In this document: positions 25,998-32,202 of the stretch, in pieces | Layout of the letters: every line of letters begins with the position of its first letter | How positions within the stretch are numbered: the stretch's first letter is position 1 | Source: Kofleriaceae bacterium | Lineage (GTDB): Bacteria; Myxococcota_A; Polyangia; Haliangiales; Haliangiaceae | Length of the DNA stretch: 33,506 bases | Assembly: GCA_013368795.1 (NCBI GenBank) | Contig: JABFXX010000400.1 | Span: forward strand, 1 to 33,506 | Direction: 5' to 3' | Made by a program: the position numbers and the translations under genes | The notes under the pieces: generated by a model | What the model was told of the DNA's origin: nothing | What the model saw: only the letters and a program-made list of their open reading frames with translations | Databases searched by the model: none

Positions 25998-27572
25998 TCA
26001 GTCAGACTTCGTTCGCGAGCTCGACCACGGCCAGACCTTCTGACCCTGGGGACGCTGAATGGAGTAAGAGCCAAACCCTCCGCTACGCGGCGTGCGCGTG
26101 ACCTCGGGTTCCTCGGGCGGAGGCGGCGTGGGGTCCGGATCCGCGGCGGCCGGCGGTTCCGGCGTGAGGTCGTCGTCGGACGGCGGCTCTGCGCCGGTGC
26201 CGAACGGCCGGCGATCGAAGATCTTCGACGGACCGAACGCGAGCGCATTCTGGCGATCGCCGAACAGGCTCTGCACGGTCGTCCGCGCCTCGTGGACCTC
26301 GGGCACGTGGTCGAACAGCTTCGACGGCGAGTCGAGCAGCTCGCGGCTCTGCGCTGCCGAGCGGTCGAACGCCGTCGATGGCGTGGTCGTCCTCGGTTGC
26401 GAGGGCAGCGGCAGCGGGAGACGAGGCGCGACGACCGGTGCTTGTGCCGGCTTGTCGATCGGCGGCGTCGAGGCCGAGCCCCGCGCGAGGCGCTGGGTGA
26501 CGGCGGCCTGGCGTGGCTTGGCCGGCTCCTCGATCGGGATCTCGAGGATCGCGGAGCCGACCTCGATCTCCTCGACCTCGTTCGACGGCAGCCATGCGCT
26601 CGGATCGTTCGTCGCGAGATCGCTCGCCTCGCCCGACGTCGTGCGCACCGGCTGGGTGTCGTTCGTCGGCCTCGACCGGTCGTCCATGTCGAACAGCCGG
26701 CCGACGAAGTTCGCGACGTCGTGCTGGCCGTACGTACCGAGCTGACCCTCGAGGCACGGCGACAGGTCGGCGAGGACGTCGACCATCTTCTGATAGCGCT
26801 TCGCGGGATCCGCCTGCATCGCGCGCAGGATGATCCGCTCGATGCGCGAGTCGATCGGCGCGAGCTCGCTCGGCGGCCGGGGCTTCGTCTTGACGATCTT
26901 GTAGAGCAGCTCTTCGTCGTTGCCTGCGCTGAACGGCAGCTGACCGGTGAAGACCAGGTACAGCATCACACCGAGCGAGTAGATGTCGGTGCGGCAGTCG
27001 GTCACGAGCGACTTGATCCGCTCGGGCGCGATGTACGAGAACTTGCCCTTCAGGCGGTCGGCCTTCGGTCCGCGATCGAGCGAGTGCGCGACGCCGAAGT
27101 CGAGGATCTTCGTCAGGCCGGTGAACGTCACCATGACGTTGCTCGGGCTGAGATCGCAGTGGACGACGCCCTGCTCGTGCGCGTACGCGAGGCCGCGGCA
27201 GCACTCCCACGCGACGCGGAGCGCGAACCACGCGGGTACCGACCAGTTGCGCATCTTCGCGGCGCGCACGATGTGGTGCAGCGGCCGGCCCACGACGTGC
27301 TCCATCGCGAGCAGATACGTTCCGCTGTTCTCGGTGAAGTCGAAGACCTGGATCAGGTTCGGGTGACTCAGCTTTGCGCAGATGCGCGCCTCGTGAGCGA
27401 GCATCTCGATGAACAGCGGATCGTGTGCGTACTCGGGCAACAGCGTCTTCAGCACGACGTTCTTGGAGAAGCCGCCGTGCCCGTTCGCCGTCGCAAGCCA
27501 CACCTCGCCCATGCCGCCCTGACCGAGGCGGCTGACGAGACGATACTTGCCGATGGTGTCGCCGCTGTTCAT
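25998..27572 (-). CDS. Eukaryote-like Ser/Thr protein kinase with unusual catalytic loop
   Basis: The 524-residue protein has a kinase domain at about 10-270. It shows the P-loop LGQGGMGEVW, Lys42 in VVLKTL, helix-C Glu61, catalytic loop HCDLSPSN (138-145), DFG at 158-160 and APE at 182-184. The usual HRDLKP is HCDLSP: the catalytic Asp and Asn remain, but Arg is Cys and Lys is Ser. Ser at that place is common in myxobacterial kinases; the Cys is less usual. About 290-524 is a Pro/Ser/Thr-rich disordered tail with repeated FGD/FGPS/FDR motifs and no membrane helix or sensor domain. It begins six bases after the V4R gene, so V4R may be its sensor and the LC7/OmpA/haem proteins its targets. Confidence 0.9.
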   Translation of the reverse strand: MNSGDTIGKYRLVSRLGQGGMGEVWLATANGHGGFSKNVVLKTLLPEYAHDPLFIEMLAHEARICAKLSHPNLIQVFDFTENSGTYLLAMEHVVGRPLHHIVRAAKMRNWSVPAWFALRVAWECCRGLAYAHEQGVVHCDLSPSNVMVTFTGLTKILDFGVAHSLDRGPKADRLKGKFSYIAPERIKSLVTDCRTDIYSLGVMLYLVFTGQLPFSAGNDEELLYKIVKTKPRPPSELAPIDSRIERIILRAMQADPAKRYQKMVDVLADLSPCLEGQLGTYGQHDVANFVGRLFDMDDRSRPTNDTQPVRTTSGEASDLATNDPSAWLPSNEVEEIEVGSAILEIPIEEPAKPRQAAVTQRLARGSASTPPIDKPAQAPVVAPRLPLPLPSQPRTTTPSTAFDRSAAQSRELLDSPSKLFDHVPEVHEARTTVQSLFGDRQNALAFGPSKIFDRRPFGTGAEPPSDDDLTPEPPAAADPDPTPPPPEEPEVTRTPRSGGFGSYSIQRPQGQKVWPWSSSRTKSD

Positions 27573-27578
27573 GGCTCG

Positions 27579-28067
27579 CTACATCAAGACTTCGACGCCG
27601 CAGCTGTCGTGTCCGAGACCACCGATGCAGGTCATCTCCTTCGCCTTCGTGACCTTGCCGGTGATCGCCTGGACGACGCCGGCCACGAGGCCCGCCTCGA
27701 ACTGGCAGAGCGTCCGGCCGACCGGCTGCATGCCGGAGCAGGTCACGCACTCGTAGACGTCGACGTAGATCCGGTTCGGGGTGAGCACCGGGACCTGGAC
27801 GACGCCGATCGAGATTGCCTGGCAGAGCGCGAGGAAGTCCTCGAGCTTCGTGATGCCGAGGTTCTGACCGAGCTTCTTGCCGGCGACGTATGCCGTCGCG
27901 CCGGCGCCGCGGCCGATGATGTCTTCGAGTGCGACGAGACGCAGCAGCCGGTACAGCGCGACGCCGGCGCGATCGCCGAGCTGAGGGCGCACGATCGAGA
28001 GTGCGTTCGCGATGTCGATCCGCTTGCCGCTGTTCTCGTCGGTCGCGGCCACGATCTGTTCCTTCAT
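27579..28067 (-). CDS. V4R-domain cysteine-rich sensor protein
   Basis: The 162-residue protein matches the V4R (4-vinyl reductase) domain. It has a helical start (DIANALSIVRPQLGDRAG), VALYRLLRLVALEDIIGRGA and the cysteine pattern C107, C110, C121, C147, C156 in YECVTCSGM, GRTLCQFEAGLVAGV and MTCIGGLGHDSCGVEVLM. V4R domains bind small hydrophobic molecules and often metal through these cysteines, and occur as sensory inputs to regulators. There is no DNA-binding or catalytic part here, so it probably works as a separate sensor. It is the first gene of the eight-gene operon, preceded by a long AT-richer upstream region. Confidence 0.85.
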   Translation of the reverse strand: MKEQIVAATDENSGKRIDIANALSIVRPQLGDRAGVALYRLLRLVALEDIIGRGAGATAYVAGKKLGQNLGITKLEDFLALCQAISIGVVQVPVLTPNRIYVDVYECVTCSGMQPVGRTLCQFEAGLVAGVVQAITGKVTKAKEMTCIGGLGHDSCGVEVLM

Positions 28068-28546
28068 CGTGTCCCACCGTATCGATCTCGAAATCGATCC
28101 GAAAGCAATAATTGTCAGTTTCTATTCAGCACAATAGCGCACACGTAATGGCCTATTCAGCGCGTTTTCGCATTTCGTCGATCGCGATCGTCACGATCGT
28201 TACGCACCGCGCGATCCTCGACTTTGCGTTCGGCCATGCGCCTTACAAGCGTGAGGCGGCCTGATGGAACTCGTTTGCGCTCAAAGGAACCCGCTCCCGG
28301 CTCGTCGACGAGCCTGAACGGTCATCAACCTCGTTTCTGCGCGTCCGAGATCACCCCAGGAGGTGAGCCAGCTACGGACAGCGCCTGGCAAGAAACCTGT
28401 AGGCGGGACCACGTGTGCAAGCCTCGAAGATGCTCAGTCGAGTACGCCGGCTCACTGCTGATTGCGCATTATCTGATTCCATATTGACGATTATCTCGAG
28501 TCGCTGTTAGCGGTGGACCTCCACGTTCATACCCCCGAGGTCAACG
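28068..28546. other. Gene-free region with promoter-like and structured sequence
   Basis: About 480 bases without a convincing gene separate the divergent V4R and HDO-cupin genes. The part at 28085-28160 is AT-rich and, read on the minus strand, holds two GCTGAATAG copies 32 bases apart, suggesting a regulator site for the operon. Further right are a perfect 16-bp palindrome GGCTCGTCGACGAGCC (28299-28314), a TCACC/GGTGA hairpin and two CGCCT/AGGCG stem pairs, so a structured 5' leader RNA for the HDO-cupin gene is possible. No known riboswitch was recognised and no -35/-10 pair is convincing. Confidence 0.45.
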
Positions 28547-29770
28547 ATGTCTACGGTCCGAGCACACGACATGGATGGCGGCGTCGAGAGTGGAGTCTCG
28601 TCGAGGAAACCAGCTCCGGAGGTGATGCTCGCCGAGCTTCATGTCCTCCGGGACGAGCACCCGCTCTGGGACAGCCGCCTGTTTCGCGCATTCGAGATAG
28701 GCAGTCTCGACAAGCGCGACATGCGATACATTTTTTCGCAGTACCAGCTCTACTCGAGGAGCTTCACGCGCTTCATCTCGGCGCTGATGGCGAACTGCGA
28801 TAACGACCTGTTCCGGTCGCGCCTGTCGGAGAACCTGTGGGAGGAGGGCGGTGGTTGCGAGCCGTCGCGCCGTCACGCCGAGATCTTCCGGACGTTCCTG
28901 CGGACGTCCCTCGAGATCGAGAGCCCCGAGGAGACGAAGTTCGACGCGCATACTCAGTACTTCGTTCGCGAGTACCTGACCTACTGCCTCGCGAACGACG
29001 CGCTGAGCGGAGCCGCGTTCCTCTCGCTCGGTACCGAGAGCATCGTCCCGCGCATGTACACGTCATTCGTCACCGGTCTGCGCAAGGCGGCCTTCCGCGA
29101 CGAGGAGCTCGAGTTCTTCCACCTCCACATCGCGTGCGACGACGAGCATGCCGAGACGCTCGAGCAGATCATGCTGTCCTATGCCGGCGAGCCGCGGTGG
29201 TTCGACGCCTGCAAGCGGGCGATGAAGCGCGCGCTCGACCTGCGCCTCGAGTTCTTCGAGCGCCTGGTGGACGAGCTCCAGCGCCGGCGCCTCGACTCGA
29301 CGGTCGCGCGCATCAACGACGGCGTCTCGCTGTGCCCGCTCGCCGCGAAGCCGACGGACATCCGCCACCGTGCGGCCGATGCCGGGCCCGCGCTCTACCA
29401 GAATCAGGACGCGGCGAAGAACATCGACTTCGCGGTCACGCGAATCCCGCTTGCCGCCGAGGTGCTCGACCCTCGCAAGGTCGTCATCCCGGCCGGCAAG
29501 TCGAACGAGCGCCATCGCCACGCGCACGAGACGTTCCTCTACTTCCTCGAGGGCACCGGCAAGGTCGAGGTCGATGCGCAGACCGTCGAGGTCTCGGCAG
29601 GCGACAGCGTGCTCGTGCCGCGCTGGGCGCTGCACCAGACGACGAACACCGGCGACGTGCCGCTGCAGTTCGTCGCGGTCACCGACTATCAGCTCACGAA
29701 GCGCGCGTACGTCGGCGACGCCAAGGCGTATCGCCTCGACGAGTCGGCGAACGCGCACCGCAGCGAGTAG
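28547..29770 (+). CDS. Haem-oxygenase-like diiron oxidase (HDO) fused to a cupin
   Basis: The 407-residue protein has two parts. Residues 25-250 are an all-helical haem-oxygenase-like/TenA-like domain with the metal pattern of HDO enzymes: Glu99/100 and His110 in NLWEEGGGCEPSRRHAEIF, Glu164 in LGTESIVPRMY, and His194, Asp198 and His201 in FHLHIACDDEHAET. This six-ligand set is the one used by UndA, CADD and related nonhaem diiron oxidases. Residues 290-385 are a cupin: HRHAHETFLYFLEG and GDSVLVPRWALHQTTN carry the usual His/Glu ligands. Both halves look metal-competent. Substrate is unknown and no biosynthetic cluster adjoins. ATG at 28547 is the first in frame; a later Met at residue 27 is an alternative. 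Confidence 0.85.
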   Translation: MSTVRAHDMDGGVESGVSSRKPAPEVMLAELHVLRDEHPLWDSRLFRAFEIGSLDKRDMRYIFSQYQLYSRSFTRFISALMANCDNDLFRSRLSENLWEEGGGCEPSRRHAEIFRTFLRTSLEIESPEETKFDAHTQYFVREYLTYCLANDALSGAAFLSLGTESIVPRMYTSFVTGLRKAAFRDEELEFFHLHIACDDEHAETLEQIMLSYAGEPRWFDACKRAMKRALDLRLEFFERLVDELQRRRLDSTVARINDGVSLCPLAAKPTDIRHRAADAGPALYQNQDAAKNIDFAVTRIPLAAEVLDPRKVVIPAGKSNERHRHAHETFLYFLEGTGKVEVDAQTVEVSAGDSVLVPRWALHQTTNTGDVPLQFVAVTDYQLTKRAYVGDAKAYRLDESANAHRSE

Positions 29771-29771
29771 T

Positions 29772-30272
29772 TTACGAGCGGTGCTCGAGCCCGCGGATGA
29801 ACGCTTCGAACGAGGGCGCCACGGGCGTGATCCGGTAGTCCAGTTCCTCGTCGACGTGGACGACCGCCGGCTCGCCCTGCGGGCCGCACGCGCGGTAGTC
29901 GAGGCAGACCATGTCGTGACCCGCGGATGGACAATCGGCGAAGTACACGCCGATCGGCGGGTAGCCCCAGTCGTCGATGAAGAACTGGCTGCCGGTGACC
30001 CCACACAACGAGTGTGAGCTCGTGCGACCAATCGCGAAGATGCCTGTGATCGCGATGTGGTCGGAGGACCACGACGTGCGCTGGTTCATGGGGTGGACGG
30101 TCCCGCGCTTCAGCAAGCCGCCGTTCTGCGACCTCATCAGCTCGACATACGCAGCCGGCAGTCGATAGCCGAGCGTACGCTCGACGTCGGCGATCTTGTC
30201 TGGCGTCAGCGGGTCATCGATGTAGGTGGCGCTATAGGGGCCTGAATTCCAGAGGTCCGGCGGGATGAGCAC
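29772..30272 (-). CDS. SMI1/KNR4 (SUKH) family protein
   Basis: The 166-residue protein is a SUKH-superfamily domain: TPDKIADVERTLGYRLPAAYVELMRSQNGGLLKRGTV, then ITGIFAIGR, FFIDDWGYPPIGVYFADCPSAGHDMVCLDYRACGPQGEPAVVHVDEE and SFEAFIRGL at the end. SUKH proteins are often immunity proteins paired with polymorphic nuclease or deaminase toxins, though many are orphans. No toxin gene is seen here, so immunity is not supported by context. A GTG at 30272 is used as start; no ribosome site is visible. It converges with the HDO-cupin gene, one base apart. Confidence 0.9.
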   Translation of the reverse strand: MLIPPDLWNSGPYSATYIDDPLTPDKIADVERTLGYRLPAAYVELMRSQNGGLLKRGTVHPMNQRTSWSSDHIAITGIFAIGRTSSHSLCGVTGSQFFIDDWGYPPIGVYFADCPSAGHDMVCLDYRACGPQGEPAVVHVDEELDYRITPVAPSFEAFIRGLEHRS

Positions 30273-30291
30273 GCGCGGGATACTAGACCGA

Positions 30292-30639
30292 TCAGCGCTT
30301 GCTGGACGCGAGCGCGAGCGCCGACGATGCGAGGCCGCCGATGATCGCCACGCCCATCATGATCGCGCCGATCGAGCCGTGGAACACGAGATCGAACACG
30401 CCGGTCCCGAACTTGTACGCGAGATAGCCGAAGCAGCCGACCGACGCGAACAGCGCCGACCGATCGGCGGTGCCCTGGATCCCACCGACGTACGCCGGCA
30501 GCGCGAACGCGCCGATCACTGCCCACACCGTCCAGCCGGCGTCGAAGTGGCGGAGGTCGAAGAACGAGATCCCCGGCAGGAGCGGGAGGAAGCAGCCGAC
30601 GAGACCGAGGAGACCGAACGCGAGCATGAAGCGCTTCAT
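30292..30639 (-). CDS. Small membrane protein, unknown function
   Basis: The 115-residue protein has about four hydrophobic segments (FMLAFGLLGLVGCFLPLLPG, VWAVIGAFALPAYVGGI, ALFASVGCFGYLAYKFGTG, IGAIMMGVAIIGGLASSALALA) and short loops, with a positively charged N-terminus. No conserved motif is recognised. ATG at 30639 is chosen so that the basic residues directly precede the first helix; a GTG at 30675 would add twelve charged residues. It ends 19 bases before the SUKH gene on the same strand and may be cotranscribed with it. Confidence 0.65.
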   Translation of the reverse strand: MKRFMLAFGLLGLVGCFLPLLPGISFFDLRHFDAGWTVWAVIGAFALPAYVGGIQGTADRSALFASVGCFGYLAYKFGTGVFDLVFHGSIGAIMMGVAIIGGLASSALALASSKR

Positions 30640-30752
30640 CGGGAGGTAGAGCCCGCGGCGCGCCTCCGGTCGCACGAAATCGCCACGGCTGTGAAGTCGC
30701 GGCCTTACGGCATCGTTTCCGTAACTTGCGCGGCCACAACGCGCGTCGCAAA

Positions 30753-31856
30753 GTGGGAGCGGTGCTGGGCAAACACTTCCTCATCGGACTGCGGCCGACG
30801 ACCGAGCTCCATCCCGACGATCGGCGACTCCTCCAGACGCTGCGCCCCGCCGGCGTCATCGCGTTCCGCGGCAACTTCGCCGCCGACGCCCCGTACGACG
30901 TGTGGCACGGCAAGTTCGCGGCACTCGTCGCCGAGGCGCGCGAGGCGATCGGACGCGACCACGTCCTCGTCTGCATCGATCACGAGGGCGGCACCGTGCT
31001 GCGCCCGCCGCGGCCGATCACGCCATTCACGTTCGCGCGCAAGTACGTCGATCGTGCCGAGGCCGTTGGACACGCGATGGGGATCGAGCTCGCGTCGCTC
31101 GGCGTCAACGTCAACTTCGCGCCGGTCGTCGACATCGACTCGAATCCGGCGAACCCGGTGATCGGGCCTCGCGCGTTCGCGAGCGATAGCGACGCCGTGA
31201 TCGCGGCGGCGCGCTCGTTCATCGCCGGCATGCAGGCCGAGGGTGTGCTCGCGTGCCCGAAGCACTTCCCCGGTCACGGCGACACCGCCGTCGACTCGCA
31301 CTACGGGCTTCCCGTCGTCGACGCGGATCGCGCGGCGCTCGCTGCGCGCGAGCTGAAGCCGTTCGCGGCGGTCGCACACGACGTCCACCTCGTCATGACC
31401 GCGCACATCATGTATCCGTCGATCGAGCCGGGCGTGCCCGCGACGATGTCGCGCATCCTCGTCGACGACGTGCTGCGCCGCGAGCTCGGCTACGGCGGCG
31501 CGATCGTCACCGACGACATCGGCATGCGCGCGGTCTCGACGATGTTCGATGCACCGGGCGCCGCGACGCGGGTGATCACGTCGGGGACCGACATGATCAT
31601 GGTGTGCAGTCACTGGACGAACACCGACCGCGCGTACCGCCTCCTCGAGGAGCTCGAGACCGCGCGCGCACAGGGCTCGCTCGACGAAGCCACGATCGCG
31701 CGCTCGTCGGCGCGCATCGACGCGCTGCTCGCGGCCGCACCGACGCACACGCCGCGTCGCCTCGATCCCGACGTGTTCGCCGCCCACGCACGCATCGCGC
31801 CGCTGCACGCCGCGAAGGGCGCTGCGGGTCAGACCGTCTCGCTCGAAGAAGCCTAG
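30753..31856 (+). CDS. nagZ: Family 3 glycoside hydrolase (NagZ-like beta-N-acetylglucosaminidase)
   Basis: The 367-residue protein is a single GH3 barrel. It has VIAFRGNFA near the start, VCIDHEGGTVLRPP, LGVNVNFAPVVDIDSNPANPVIGPRAF, the NagZ signature KHFPGHGDTAVDSHYGLP with the catalytic His/Asp dyad, and TDDIGMRAV with the nucleophile Asp. NagZ cleaves GlcNAc from anhydro-muropeptides during cell-wall recycling in the cytoplasm. The usual RFxxRPF arginine of NagZ is here ITPFTF, so substrate preference may differ. The start is uncertain (TTG 30726, GTG 30753 or GTG 30762); no good ribosome site decides. No signal peptide is apparent. It converges with the next gene, stops overlapping by four bases. 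Confidence 0.85.
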   Translation: MGAVLGKHFLIGLRPTTELHPDDRRLLQTLRPAGVIAFRGNFAADAPYDVWHGKFAALVAEAREAIGRDHVLVCIDHEGGTVLRPPRPITPFTFARKYVDRAEAVGHAMGIELASLGVNVNFAPVVDIDSNPANPVIGPRAFASDSDAVIAAARSFIAGMQAEGVLACPKHFPGHGDTAVDSHYGLPVVDADRAALAARELKPFAAVAHDVHLVMTAHIMYPSIEPGVPATMSRILVDDVLRRELGYGGAIVTDDIGMRAVSTMFDAPGAATRVITSGTDMIMVCSHWTNTDRAYRLLEELETARAQGSLDEATIARSSARIDALLAAAPTHTPRRLDPDVFAAHARIAPLHAAKGAAGQTVSLEEA

Positions 31857-32173
31857 GTCGCCGGCGGTGGCTGCACCGCCTCGTACTTGATGAAGTCCTT
31901 CTTCTTCAGCTGAGGTGTGCCCTCGGGGGCGGGAATCGTCCGGATCTTGCCGATGCCCTGCAGCGCCGAGAGTGCCTGCACGATGTCGCCGCGGCCGAGC
32001 AGCGAGTCCTTGTTCATCGCGACCGCGATCTCCTGCAGCGTCATCGCCGTGCCCCGCTCGCGGAGCATCTGCTCGACCTGACCCGGGATCCCGGTGCCGG
32101 CCTTTGCCTTGCTGCGATTGGCGATGGTGACCGCGACAGCCACAACGATACCGATGATCAACCCGGTCAGCAT
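31853..32173 (-). CDS. Membrane-anchored small winged-helix-like protein
   Basis: The 106-residue protein begins with one membrane helix (MLTGLIIGIVVAVAVTIANR) followed by a soluble domain (GIPGQVEQMLRERGTAMTLQEIAVAMNKDSLLGRGDIVQALSALQGIGKIRTI) whose helices and short beta ending look like a winged helix, and a Pro-rich tail. ATG at 32173 follows AAGGAG at short spacing. DNA or protein binding at the membrane is inference. It is divergent from the TolC-family gene with only 29 bases between starts, and its 3' end overlaps nagZ on the other strand. Confidence 0.7.
   Translation of the reverse strand: MLTGLIIGIVVAVAVTIANRSKAKAGTGIPGQVEQMLRERGTAMTLQEIAVAMNKDSLLGRGDIVQALSALQGIGKIRTIPAPEGTPQLKKKDFIKYEAVQPPPAT
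31863..31880. other. 7-bp perfect hairpin at the convergent nagZ end
   Basis: GGCGGTG and CACCGCC with a GCTG loop lie six bases after the nagZ stop, inside the 3' end of the opposing gene. No T tract follows on either strand. It could contribute to ending convergent transcription, but this is weak. Confidence 0.3.
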
Positions 32174-32202
32174 TCACTCCTTATCGCACGGTACAAACAG
32201 GC

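Noticed and set aside
28375..28455. Resemblance to a GEMM (cyclic dinucleotide) riboswitch: GGCAAGAAACC ... GGGAC ... GCAAGCC
   Set aside because: The invariant GGGACGCAAAGCC core is interrupted by several bases and the second stem was not found. A covariance scan would settle it.
28224..28487. An 87-codon plus-strand frame between V4R and HDO-cupin
   Set aside because: Its codon third positions do not show the GC preference of neighbours, it has no ribosome site, and its product has no recognisable features.
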